Of a stretch of DNA of 64,000 nucleotides, positions 37,017 to 44,809 are shown in pieces. The first letter of the stretch is position 1. The number at the start of each line of letters is the position of its first letter. Source of the stretch: Variovorax sp. J22G73 (GTDB taxonomy: Bacteria > Pseudomonadota > Gammaproteobacteria > Burkholderiales > Burkholderiaceae_C); the NCBI RefSeq assembly GCF_030317035.1, contig NZ_JASZYK010000008.1, forward strand, positions 186,001-250,000, in the 5' to 3' direction. Under the pieces are notes generated by a model that made no database searches, was not told the DNA's origin, and was given only the letters and a program-made list of their open reading frames with translations. A program made the translations under genes and the position numbers.

Positions 37017-38411
37017 ATGCTCTACCGCACCACCATCGACCACCAGGTGTTCGCCTTCGACGACCTGCGCCAGGTCATGGCCTTCGCGAGCCCCGCGCGC
37101 TCGGGCGACTACCTGGCGGGCATCGGCGCGGCCACCGCGCAGCAGCGCATGGCCGCGCGCCATGTGCTGGCGGACACGCCGCTCAAGCAGTTCCTGACCG
37201 AAGCGCTGGTTCCCTACGAGCGCGACAACATCACGCGGCTCATCATCGACAGCCACGACGCGCAGGCCTTCGCGCCCGTCTCGCACCTCACGGTCGGCGA
37301 CTTTCGCAACTGGCTGCTGTCCGACGCGGCCACCACCGCCACGCTCACCGCGTTGGCGCCGGGCCTCACGCCCGAGATGGTGGCGGCCGTGTCCAAGCTC
37401 ATGCGCAACCAGGACCTGGTGTCGGTCGCGAAAAAGTGCTGCGTGGTCACGCGCTTTCGCGACACCATCGGCCTGCCCGGCCACCTGGCGGTGCGGCTGC
37501 AGCCCAACCACCCGACCGACGACCTGCGCGGCGTGGCCGCCTCCACGCTCGACGGGCTGCTCTACGGCGCGGGCGACGCGGTGATCGGCCTCAACCCCGC
37601 TTCTGACAGCATGCCCGTGCTCGGCCAGTTGCTGCGCATGCTCGACGAGGTCATCCAGCGCTTCGAGATTCCCACGCAAAGCTGCGTGCTCACCCACGTG
37701 ACCAACACGCTCAAGCTGGCAGAGGCCGGCGCGCCGGTCGACCTGGTGTTCCAGTCCATCGCGGGCACTGAGAAGGCCAACCTGTCTTTCGGCGTAACGC
37801 CCGAGCTGCTCGACGAGGCCTACGCCGCGGCGCTGTCGCTCAAGCGCGGCACCGTCGGCGACAACGTCATGTATTTCGAGACCGGCCAGGGCAGCGCGCT
37901 GTCGGCCAACGCCAACTTCGGCGTCGACCAGCAGACCTGCGAGGTGCGCGCGTATGCGCTGGCGCGGCGCTACAAGCCCTTCCTGATCAACACCGTGGTC
38001 GGCTTCATCGGGCCGGAGTACCTGTACGACGGCAAGCAGATCATTCGCGCCGGGCTGGAAGACCATTTCAGCGGCAAGCTGCTGGGCCTGCCCATTGGTT
38101 GCGACATCTGCTACACCAACCACGCCGAGGCCGACCAGGACGACATGGACACGCTGCTCGTGCTGCTGGGCACCGCGGGCATCAACTTCATCATGGGCAT
38201 TCCGGGCGCGGATGACGTGATGCTCAACTACCAGAGCACCTCTTTCCACGACGCGCTCTTTTTGCGCGACACGCTGGGCCTCCAGCGCGCGCCCGAGTTC
38301 GAGGCCTGGCTGCAGCGCATGCACATCACCGACGCGGCGGGCCGGCTCGCGCCGCCTTCGTCGAACCGGCTGCTGGCCGACATGGGCGGGCTGGCCGCGC
38401 TGGCGCCATGA
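37017..38411 (+). CDS. eutB: Ethanolamine ammonia-lyase large subunit
   Basis: The large subunit of the adenosylcobalamin enzyme that splits ethanolamine into acetaldehyde and ammonia, 464 residues, normal length. Conserved parts include RDTIGLPGHLAVRLQPNHPT, GLLYGAGDAVIGLNPASDS, and GCDICYTNHAEADQDDMDTL with the cofactor and substrate residues. It starts 16 bases after the permease stop. Because it makes acetaldehyde, it needs the aldehyde dehydrogenase encoded at 24565-26085. No bacterial microcompartment genes are present, so this is the short, shell-free pathway. Confidence 0.95.
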   Translation: MLYRTTIDHQVFAFDDLRQVMAFASPARSGDYLAGIGAATAQQRMAARHVLADTPLKQFLTEALVPYERDNITRLIIDSHDAQAFAPVSHLTVGDFRNWLLSDAATTATLTALAPGLTPEMVAAVSKLMRNQDLVSVAKKCCVVTRFRDTIGLPGHLAVRLQPNHPTDDLRGVAASTLDGLLYGAGDAVIGLNPASDSMPVLGQLLRMLDEVIQRFEIPTQSCVLTHVTNTLKLAEAGAPVDLVFQSIAGTEKANLSFGVTPELLDEAYAAALSLKRGTVGDNVMYFETGQGSALSANANFGVDQQTCEVRAYALARRYKPFLINTVVGFIGPEYLYDGKQIIRAGLEDHFSGKLLGLPIGCDICYTNHAEADQDDMDTLLVLLGTAGINFIMGIPGADDVMLNYQSTSFHDALFLRDTLGLQRAPEFEAWLQRMHITDAAGRLAPPSSNRLLADMGGLAALAP

Positions 38412-39205
38412 GCGACGACTCGGTCACCCCCAACCCCTGGGCGCAATGGCGCGCCGCCACCCCGGCGCGGCTCGCGCTGGGCCGCGCGGGCGCCGGCATG
38501 CCGACCGACGAGACGCTGCGCTTCGGCTGGGCGCACGCCATGGCGCGCGACGCGATCCACGCGGCGCTGGACGTCGACGCGCTCGAAGCCGCGTTGACCG
38601 CGCAGCACTGGCAAGTGGCCCGCGCGCGCAGCCAGGCCGCGGACCGCACCGAGTACCTGCGCCGCCCCGACCTGGGCCGGCAGCTCGACGAAGGCGCCGC
38701 CACGCGCCTGCTCGCCGACCGGCGCTACGGCTGCGATGTGTGCATCGTCGTCGGCGACGGCCTCTCGTCGCTCGCCGTCGCGCGCCATGCCGCACCGCTG
38801 CTCGCGGCGCTGCGCGCGCAGCTGCCGGCCGACACCAGCTTCGCGCCGGTGGTCATCGCCACGCAGGCACGCGTGGCGCTGGCCGACGAGGTGGGCGAGC
38901 TCTTCGGCGCGGCGCTGTCGGTGATCCTCATCGGCGAGCGGCCCGGCCTGAGCTCGCCGGACAGCCTGGGCATCTACCTGACGCATTCGCCGAAACGCGG
39001 GCGGCACGACGCCGAGCGCAACTGCATTTCGAACGTGCGGCCCGAAGGACTGCCCTACGAAACTGCGGCGTTCAAGCTGGCCTGGCTGATGCGCGAATCG
39101 CTGCGGCGAGGGCTGACCGGCGTGGGGCTGAAGGACGAGAGCGATGTCGCGGTGCTGCAAGCGCGAGGCACGCCAGCCATCGGGCGGGCGAGCAGGCATC
39201 CTTGA
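38408..39205 (+). CDS. eutC: Ethanolamine ammonia-lyase small subunit
   Basis: The cobalamin-holding small subunit has 265 residues. It shows the family pattern LARAGAGMPTDETLRF-like start (here LALGRAGAGMPTDETLRFGW), GCDVCIVVGDGLSSLAVARH, IGERPGLSSPDSLGIYLTHS, and RNCISNVRPEGLPYETAAFK. Its ATG overlaps the eutB stop (ATGA), as usual, for equal translation. The gene ends 10 bases before a perfect 21-bp inverted repeat. Confidence 0.95.
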   Translation: MSDDSVTPNPWAQWRAATPARLALGRAGAGMPTDETLRFGWAHAMARDAIHAALDVDALEAALTAQHWQVARARSQAADRTEYLRRPDLGRQLDEGAATRLLADRRYGCDVCIVVGDGLSSLAVARHAAPLLAALRAQLPADTSFAPVVIATQARVALADEVGELFGAALSVILIGERPGLSSPDSLGIYLTHSPKRGRHDAERNCISNVRPEGLPYETAAFKLAWLMRESLRRGLTGVGLKDESDVAVLQARGTPAIGRASRHP

Positions 39206-39215
39206 AGCGCGAATA

Positions 39216-39260
39216 CGCAATAAATTGACTCTTAAGCCGCTTAAGAGTCAATTTATTGCG
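39216..39260. repeat. Perfect 21-bp inverted repeat with 3-bp spacer after eutC
   Basis: The arms CGCAATAAATTGACTCTTAAG and its exact complement flank CCG. The 45-base element is strikingly AT-rich against this genome and ends about 84 bases before the convergent PAP2 gene. It would make an extremely stable stem. It has no GC-rich stem or T-tract of an ordinary terminator, though it may act as a two-way one. It could also be a dispersed palindromic repeat; only one copy is seen in the window. Confidence 0.75.
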
Positions 39261-39343
39261 CACGGAACGTGGCTACGCCGTTCCACGCTGCACACACGAT
39301 GTCACTCGGCCGCCTCCTGCGGCCTGCCCACCCCGTCGCTCCC

Positions 39344-39994
39344 TTACAGCCCTTGCTTCGCGCGCCAAGCCACCGAAGTCGCAAGCATTTCATCGCGCGT
39401 GCAGGGGCGCTCCCTGCCCGACAGCTTCACGGCGATGAGCGCCAGCGCGTCCTGCGTCGGGGCGGGCCGGCCGTGCGACACCAGCGCCATCAGCACGACG
39501 GCTGCCGCAAGCGGCCAACGCCGTCCCCGCACGGGCGCCGGCGTTGGCCCCTGCAACCACAGGAAGCCGGCGCTCACCAGGGTGCCGAGCATGGCGCCGG
39601 CGACCACTTCCGAGACCGAGTGCGCCTCCAGCGCCAGCCGCGAGATGCCGATGCCGACGGCCAGGCACCACCCCAGCACCGCGGCGGCGAGCCGCCAACG
39701 GCGCGAGGCGCGCGACGTCGCCACCCACAGCAGCACGGGCCACACGCTGGTCGCCAGCGCGGTGTGGCCGCTGAAGCCGGTGAAGTTGAGCGCCGCGCTG
39801 CCGATGCCCCAGCCCATGAAGGCGATCTTCGACACCATGACCACGAAGCCGCAGGCGCCGAACATCAACGCCCATTGCCAAGCGGCCGTGCGTGTGTGCC
39901 GGTGAAGGAACAGCCACAGCCCGACGAGCAACGCGGCGGGCAGCAGAAAGCCGCTGTCGCCCAGTGACGTGAAGGAGTGCCAGAAACGGTGCAT
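39344..39994 (-). CDS. PAP2 family phosphatase, membrane
   Basis: The protein has 216 residues and about six hydrophobic segments. It has the second PAP2 motif as FSGHTALATS and the third as SRLALEAHSVSEVVAG, where the usual final aspartate is glutamate. The first motif (lysine six residues before RP) is not clear. The ATG giving MHRFWHSFTS is preferred, as the frame before it is not hydrophobic. Likely substrates are lipid phosphates such as undecaprenyl diphosphate. It is convergent with eutC. Confidence 0.78.
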   Translation of the reverse strand: MHRFWHSFTSLGDSGFLLPAALLVGLWLFLHRHTRTAAWQWALMFGACGFVVMVSKIAFMGWGIGSAALNFTGFSGHTALATSVWPVLLWVATSRASRRWRLAAAVLGWCLAVGIGISRLALEAHSVSEVVAGAMLGTLVSAGFLWLQGPTPAPVRGRRWPLAAAVVLMALVSHGRPAPTQDALALIAVKLSGRERPCTRDEMLATSVAWRAKQGL

Positions 39995-40339
39995 GTGAAT
40001 GACTGAGGTGCGGCTTGGGGTTTCGGTTCCGCCGAATCGGTCAAGGCTCCGCAGCAATGCCTGTGCCGGGCTGATGGTCGCGAGCTGCACGCGTGTCGAA
40101 AAAGGCGGCCGCGCAGCCGCCGGTCAACCCGGAAGCTGAGGCGAGCGACCGACTGGCTTTGGTGGGTGGGAGGCGTCTTGAAGCGTGAAATAAGTCTCAA
40201 ATTTCAAAAATCGCCTCGCCAAATGTAATCCATTGGTATTGGTATTGCGTAATCTGGGTTCGGCTTCGGTTTCGAAGCACATGCGCTTCACAAGGGCGCC
40301 AAACCAGGAAAGCACCGTCACAAGACGGTCCAAAGACCA

Positions 40340-40594
40340 ATGACACACGAAGACCATCTATTGGCAGCGGAGGCTGCGGGGCGCCTCGGCGACATCGACG
40401 TACTGGGCACGCAGATTTCCGGCATCTGCTCGATGCTCCATGCCCTCTACATGGCGCATCCGGCACCTGAACAGGTGCGCCGCCAGTTCGATCGGCTTCT
40501 GAAGAACCTGCTCGACTCGGCCTACGTGATGGACGAGCCCGACCGCGCAATCGTCCTGCAGGCAACGGCTTCGGCCCTGCTCACGAACCGCTGA
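40340..40594 (+). CDS. Small helical protein of unknown function
   Basis: The 84-residue product starts MTHEDHLLAAEAAGRLGDID and is helical and acidic, with SMLHALYMAHPAPEQVRRQF in the middle and ending ATASALLTNR. No signal or membrane segment, no family recognised. The ribosome-binding site is weak. The 250 bases upstream are AT-richer than the surroundings and include a short repeated TTGGTA, probably its promoter. Confidence 0.5.
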   Translation: MTHEDHLLAAEAAGRLGDIDVLGTQISGICSMLHALYMAHPAPEQVRRQFDRLLKNLLDSAYVMDEPDRAIVLQATASALLTNR

Positions 40595-40658
40595 AAGCGG
40601 AAAGTCCCGGGCTGGCGACGGCTGCCGACCGCGGCCGAGAGCCGCAATGTCCCGCGCC

Positions 40659-41240
40659 CTAGCTTCGGTTTTCCAACGGCCCGGCCACCCTGAACGCATT
40701 CAGCACGATGCCCGACGGCATCGCCTTCGTGCTGACGATTTCGAGAGAACGCGCCGGCGTGCCTTGCGCGAAGAAGCGCTTGCCGGTGCCCACCAGCACG
40801 GGGTAGACGATGAGCAATAGCTCGTCCACGAGCCCGTGTTCGAGCAGCGTCGACGCCAGCGTGGAGCTGCCCCAGAGCACCAGGTTCGGCCCCGCCTGCG
40901 ACTTGATGCGGCGAACGCCTTCGACGATGTCCGGCCCGACGCCCTCGAAGGGGCCCCATTGCAAGGTTTCGGGGTGGTGCGTGGCGACGTACTTGGTCGC
41001 CGCGTTCAGGCTGTCCGCCATCGGGCCGCCCGGTGCCTTGGGCCAGTAGGCCGACCACATGTCGTAGGTGCGGCGGCCCAGAAGCAGGTCGAAGTGCGCG
41101 CCCTGCGCGGCGAGCACCTCGCCCAGGCCGGCGGGGGTGCGGTAGGGGGCGGTCCAGTCGGCGTAGGGGAAGCCGTCTTCGGCGGAACTCTGCATCACGC
41201 CGTCCAGCGAGATGTGCGCCATGATCTTGAGCGTTTTCAT
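40659..41240 (-). CDS. DHFR/RibD-C family reductase
   Basis: The protein has 193 residues of the dihydrofolate-reductase-like RibD C-terminal type: KIMAHISLDGVMQSSAEDGF at the start with the substrate loop, LLLGRRTYDMWSAYWPKAPG near residue 55, LVLWGSSTLASTLLEHGLVD near 125, and LIVYPVLVGTGKRFFA. Family members of this kind are NADPH-dependent reductases of unknown substrate, not true folate enzymes. The ATG is set by the first strand; a pyrimidine/purine GGAGA lies upstream. Confidence 0.83.
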   Translation of the reverse strand: MKTLKIMAHISLDGVMQSSAEDGFPYADWTAPYRTPAGLGEVLAAQGAHFDLLLGRRTYDMWSAYWPKAPGGPMADSLNAATKYVATHHPETLQWGPFEGVGPDIVEGVRRIKSQAGPNLVLWGSSTLASTLLEHGLVDELLLIVYPVLVGTGKRFFAQGTPARSLEIVSTKAMPSGIVLNAFRVAGPLENRS

Positions 41241-41450
41241 GCGGGTCTCCGTGCTTGGGCTTCGGGAATGGTAGTGGCGCGCGCTGCCCGCGTCGACCCA
41301 CCGACCCACCGACCCGCAGACCTGGCTACCCGTCGCTCCGCCGACGGCGAAGCGCGCCTACAGCGCAAGGCATCCGCCGCGTACGCCGGCCTGTGCGCAA
41401 GCGCCCTACCGTGAATGGCATAAAACCATCAACAACACGAAGGACGTTTC

Positions 41451-41720
41451 ATGAAGCTCTCTCGCACTTTGCTCGCGCTCGCTGCGGCCGGCGCATTTCT
41501 CACCATGGCCGGCGCTGCGGAAGCCAAGGGCTGCATCAAGGGCGCGGTGGTCGGCGGTGTCGGCGGCCACGTCGCGGGGCATCACGGCCTGATCGGCGCG
41601 GCGGGCGGCTGCGTGGTCGGGCGGCACATGGCGAACAAGAAGGACAAGGAGGCCGAAGCTGCCGCCGCCGCGCAGCGGGCGCCGGCAGACGGCGCGGCGC
41701 ACGCTCCGGTCAAGCAGTAA
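41451..41720 (+). CDS. Small exported glycine-rich protein
   Basis: The 89-residue product starts MKLSRTLLALAAAGAFLTMA, a clear signal peptide ending AGAAEAKG. The mature part has GAVVGGVGGHVAGHHGLIGA, a glycine-zipper-like segment, two cysteines and a charged alanine-rich tail (KKDKEAEAAAAAQRAPADG). AAGGACG precedes the ATG. Proteins like this are common in Comamonadaceae and of unknown role, perhaps an outer-membrane or envelope structural peptide. Confidence 0.7.
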   Translation: MKLSRTLLALAAAGAFLTMAGAAEAKGCIKGAVVGGVGGHVAGHHGLIGAAGGCVVGRHMANKKDKEAEAAAAAQRAPADGAAHAPVKQ

Positions 41721-41785
41721 AAGAGCAAAGGCCGACGCTGGGAAGCGCACCAAGCGCAGTAGACGCAGTGCGCGCTTTTGGCGAA

Positions 41786-42142
41786 TTAGGCGCGAAACCA
41801 GATCCTGGCCGTCACGTACAGCCCGTACCCCAGGGCCAGCACGATCCACAGCAGGAAGAACATGTTGGCCCAGTACTCTCCCGCGTTCGCGGCCAGGGTA
41901 TAGATCTGCGACCTGCAGGCTTTGCCCACGCAGGGCACTTCGCCGCGAACCAGCGCGCGCAAGAAGGCGAACAGCAGGTAGACCGAGATGCCAGCCGTCA
42001 TCACGAATCCGATGGGCCCGACAAACCCTTCGGTGCGTTGGTCGTTCTCGTCGCGGTAGCCCTTGTTCAAACGGTTCTGCCCGAAGCGGTACCAGGCGAA
42101 TCCGAGCAGCAGCATCGATGAGTAGTAAATGATTTCGCGCAT
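41786..42142 (-). CDS. Small integral membrane protein of unknown function
   Basis: The 118-residue product starts MREIIYYSSMLLLGFAWYRF and has three hydrophobic segments (residues 5-18, 42-62 and 88-112). A short loop holds two cysteines (EVPCVGKACRSQIY), likely to pair outside. It has no recognised family. It is convergent with the glycine-rich exported protein. Confidence 0.65.
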   Translation of the reverse strand: MREIIYYSSMLLLGFAWYRFGQNRLNKGYRDENDQRTEGFVGPIGFVMTAGISVYLLFAFLRALVRGEVPCVGKACRSQIYTLAANAGEYWANMFFLLWIVLALGYGLYVTARIWFRA

Positions 42143-42217
42143 GCCGGCGATTTTCCATGGCGCGCAAATCACGGGCGATGGATCACGGGCGGTATGAACC
42201 AGGCACGAGCAGCTCAA

Positions 42218-42248
42218 TGACAGGCCACGAAAAATTCGCAGCCTGTCA
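42218..42248. other. Perfect 8-bp stem with 15-base loop
   Basis: TGACAGGC / GCCTGTCA lies 12 bases beyond the end of the interrupted gene at 42261-42545 (leftward). It may mark the transcript end but lacks a T-tract. Confidence 0.35.
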
Positions 42249-42260
42249 GGCCGGCCGCTG

Positions 42261-42545
42261 CTAGGCGACGGTGCCGGCCTCAGGCGCATGGCGTCGCGCC
42301 TTCTCGTTCAACTGAAACAGCTCACCCGCCTTGCGCGCCATGTCGGCCGCGAGCCAGAGCAGGTTGTCCAGTTGACGTGGCCCCTCACCGCTGCATCAGT
42401 CGACGTCTTCGCCGTGGCAAACCCACAGCAATGCCTCGAGTTGGGAGAGGGTGTTTTCAAGCAAGTCCGCCGGATGCTGGGTGTCCTGGGCGTTTGCTTC
42501 GGGGGATACCGGCGTGCGAGGCGGGGCTATAGTCTTGGTAGCCAT
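42261..42545 (-). pseudogene. Small gene interrupted by an in-frame TGA
   Basis: From the ATG (after AAAGGA) the frame reads 49 residues, MATKTIAPPRTPVSPEANAQ through HPADLLENTLSQLEALLWVC to GEDVD, then a TGA (42398-42396), then continues open in the same frame for 44 codons (CSGEGPRQLDNLLWLAADMA, RKAGELFQLNEKARR) to a TAG. Third positions after the stop remain mostly G or C, as in coding DNA, so the downstream half looks recently or still in use. The second half has the same helical LLW pattern as the first. Options: nonsense mutation, sequencing error, or stop read-through. Two separate genes is unlikely, as no good start follows. Family unknown. Confidence 0.55.
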
Positions 42546-42586
42546 TTTTGTGCGGTCCTTTGAAGGTTGTTGCACTTCTTTGGTTA

Positions 42587-42676
42587 GACGGTCGGGGTGC
42601 TTCTTACACCCCGGCCGTCGCCTTTTGATACCTCGCTTTTGCATCGGTGCTTTCACACCGACAACCTGCCGCGAGG
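42587..42676. other. Structured intergenic element: two successive hairpins
   Basis: The first is GACGGTCGGGGTG (42587-42599) pairing with CACCCCGGCCGTC (42607-42619), one G-T pair, 7-base loop, followed by GCCTTTT on the plus strand. The second is an outer CCTCGC (42631-42636) / GCGAGG (42671-42676) enclosing TCGGTG (42644-42649) / CACCGA (42656-42661). The whole lies in the 376-base gene-free gap 42546-42921, upstream of the interrupted gene and downstream of the Fur-like gene. It could be a terminator of the leftward efflux operon, a leader, or a small RNA. The rest of the gap, of lower GC, shows nothing I can name. Confidence 0.4.
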
Positions 42677-42921
42677 CAAGCAGCCCTTCAAGAACCGATG
42701 AGGTTGTGCGTGACGCCTTTCTGTGTTCCCTTGATGGGAAATTGAGTGACTGGGGCGTTCACTTTAGGCAAGAGCAGGTGCCGTGTGGCAAGGCACGCAG
42801 CACGAATTCTTGATTCGCGCCAACAAATACAACTTCCGTCGAAGGACTTGCGCAGGACACGCGAACGCGCGCCGTGCCGCAGCGGCGCGACGACAACACG
42901 GGCGCCTGGCCGCCTCTTCTT

Positions 42922-43398
42922 TCAGGTGCGCACAGCACTGGCCGCGTCGGCAGGCAAGGCGCTGAAGTAGCGGCCCGTGCCGCCGGGGCTGGGCTGCACT
43001 TCGAGCACGAGCCCGGCCAGGTCGAAGCCTTCGCGCTCCGCCGCGGCGAGCAGGCGCGCGCCCAGGTCGGCGTCGTCCAGCACCACGCGGCGGCCGGTGC
43101 GCTGGCACACCAGCTGCAGGCCCAGCGCACCGCGCTCGGTGCGCCGCAGCCAGTACAGCGCCTTGCGGTCGCTGCCCCAGCCGCGCAGCAGCACCTGCCG
43201 CGTTTCCAGCTCGTGGATCAGGCGGTAGACGGTGCCCAGGCTCACGCGCGTGCCGCGCACGCTCATGCGGCGGAACACCTCTTCGGCGGGCAAGGGCGTC
43301 TCTCCCGCCGCATCGATGACCTGCAGCACGCCGATGCGCGCGCTGGTGGGCCGCAGCCCCGCGGCGCGCAGGCGCTGCATCACGTTGGTACCGCTCAT
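42922..43398 (-). CDS. Fur-like regulator lacking the usual metal ligands
   Basis: The product has 158 residues. The Fur winged helix is well kept: NVMQRLRAAGLRPTSARIGV, LPAEEVFRRMSVRGTRVSLG, TVYRLIHELETRQVLLRGWG. The dimer domain (residues 85-140) has the right length but lacks the HHDH-type motif, most ligand histidines and the CxxC pairs; there is a single cysteine. It probably binds DNA without iron or zinc, or senses something else. The ATG overlaps the stop of the outer-membrane gene (ATGA), so it is the last gene of the efflux operon. Confidence 0.8.
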   Translation of the reverse strand: MSGTNVMQRLRAAGLRPTSARIGVLQVIDAAGETPLPAEEVFRRMSVRGTRVSLGTVYRLIHELETRQVLLRGWGSDRKALYWLRRTERGALGLQLVCQRTGRRVVLDDADLGARLLAAAEREGFDLAGLVLEVQPSPGGTGRYFSALPADAASAVRT

Positions 43399-44807
43399 GG
43401 CGATGTCTCCCTGTTGTGTGTGGTTGCCACCTGCTGTTGCTGCGCCCATCCGCCGCCCAGCGCGCGGTACAGCGCCACGCTGGCCTGCAGGCGCTGTGTC
43501 TTCAGTTGCACCGCGGCGTCTTGCGCGGCATAGAGCGTGCGCTGCGCGTCGAGCAGCACCAGCAGCGTTTCGGCGCCGGCCTTGTAGCGGGACTGCGCGA
43601 GCGTGAACGCGCGCTGGGCCTGGCGGAGTTCTTCCGCCTGCGCATCGCGTTGCCGGTCGATGCCCGCCACCGCGTCGAGCGCGGTGGCCACGTCACCGAA
43701 GGCCGCGACCACGGCGGCGCGGTAGCCCGCCAGCAGCTCTTCGCGCCGCGCCACGGCCAGATCGCGCCCCGCGGCCAGCCGGCCGGCGTCGAAGATGGGC
43801 GCCGCCAGCCCGGCGGCCAGCGAGTACACGGGGCTGTCGAACAGCGCGCGCAACCGGCCGGCGCTCCAGCCCACGCCGGCGCCCAGCGTCACGCGCGGCA
43901 GCAGGGCGGCGCGCGCCACGGCGATGTCGGCATCGGCCGCGTCGAGCAAGGCTTCGGCACGCGCGATGTCGGGCCGCCGCGCGAGCAGGTCCGACGGCAG
44001 GCCCGCACCGATGCCGGGCTCGCGCAGGCCGTCGAGGCTCGCGGCGGCAAGGTCGAAGCCGAAGGCCGATTGGCCCGACAGCACGGCCAGCGCGGTGCGC
44101 GCGTCGTTGGCCTGCTGGTGCAGCGCGGCCAGCGTGCGTTGCTGGCTTGCGACCAGGCCGCGCTGTTGCGCGAGCTCCAGCGGCGTGGCCGCGCCCGCGC
44201 GGGCGCGTGAGTCGACCAGCGCCAGCACGCGCTGCGCGTTGTCGAGGTTGCGCGTGCCGATGGCCGCGCGCTCGCGCAGCGACACGGCCTGCAGCCATGC
44301 GTTGGCAACGCCCGCCGTGGTGGTCAGCCGCACGGTGTCTTGCGCGAAGGCGCTGGCGCGCAGGCCGGCCAGCGCGCTGTGCTGGGCGGCCCGGTTGCCG
44401 CCCCAGAAGTCGAGCTCGTAGCTAGCGCCGAGGCTGGCCGCGAAGCTGTCGCCCGCGACCTGCGCCTCGCCACCCATGCGGCCTTGCCGCGTGGCATCGA
44501 GCCCCGCCGTCACGCCCGGCCACAGGGCCGCGCCGGCCATGCGCGCGGACGCCTCGGCCTGCCGCACGCGCGCGGCGGCGGCGGCCACGTCGAGGCTCTG
44601 CGTGGCGGCCTGCTCGACCAGCGCGTCGAGCTCGGTGCTGCCGAAGCTGCGCCACCACGGGGCGTCGCGCTGTGCCGCCGCGTCGGGCACGGCCGCGACG
44701 GGCGTGGTGGTCGGCGGCGACGCGGTCGCGCAACCCGACAGCAGCCAAGCCGCGGCCACCGCTGCCGCCGTGGCCGCCAGCGGTTTCAAGAACCTGCGCA
44801 TCGTCAT
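43395..44807 (-). CDS. Outer-membrane efflux lipoprotein, NodT/TolC family
   Basis: The protein has 470 residues. Its signal peptide ends in a lipobox, AWLLSGCATASPP, so it is lipid-anchored. The two OEP repeats are evident: WWRSFGSTELDALVEQAATQ, GASYELDFWGGNRAAQHSAL, LRERAAIGTRNLDNAQRVLA, and second repeat FTLAQSRYKAGAETLLVLLD. It forms the outer-membrane channel of the exporter with MacA and MacB encoded just upstream. I use the ATG at 44807, which has AGGGGA six bases before it. A GTG overlapping the macB stop (GTGA) is an alternative that adds two residues. Confidence 0.87.
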   Translation of the reverse strand: MTMRRFLKPLAATAAAVAAAWLLSGCATASPPTTTPVAAVPDAAAQRDAPWWRSFGSTELDALVEQAATQSLDVAAAAARVRQAEASARMAGAALWPGVTAGLDATRQGRMGGEAQVAGDSFAASLGASYELDFWGGNRAAQHSALAGLRASAFAQDTVRLTTTAGVANAWLQAVSLRERAAIGTRNLDNAQRVLALVDSRARAGAATPLELAQQRGLVASQQRTLAALHQQANDARTALAVLSGQSAFGFDLAAASLDGLREPGIGAGLPSDLLARRPDIARAEALLDAADADIAVARAALLPRVTLGAGVGWSAGRLRALFDSPVYSLAAGLAAPIFDAGRLAAGRDLAVARREELLAGYRAAVVAAFGDVATALDAVAGIDRQRDAQAEELRQAQRAFTLAQSRYKAGAETLLVLLDAQRTLYAAQDAAVQLKTQRLQASVALYRALGGGWAQQQQVATTHNRETSP

Positions 44808-44809
44808 CC

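Noticed and set aside
37017..39205. Possible bacterial microcompartment-type ethanolamine locus
   Set aside because: No shell, eutD, eutE or eutT-like genes are present. The short permease-eutBC layout matches shell-free species.
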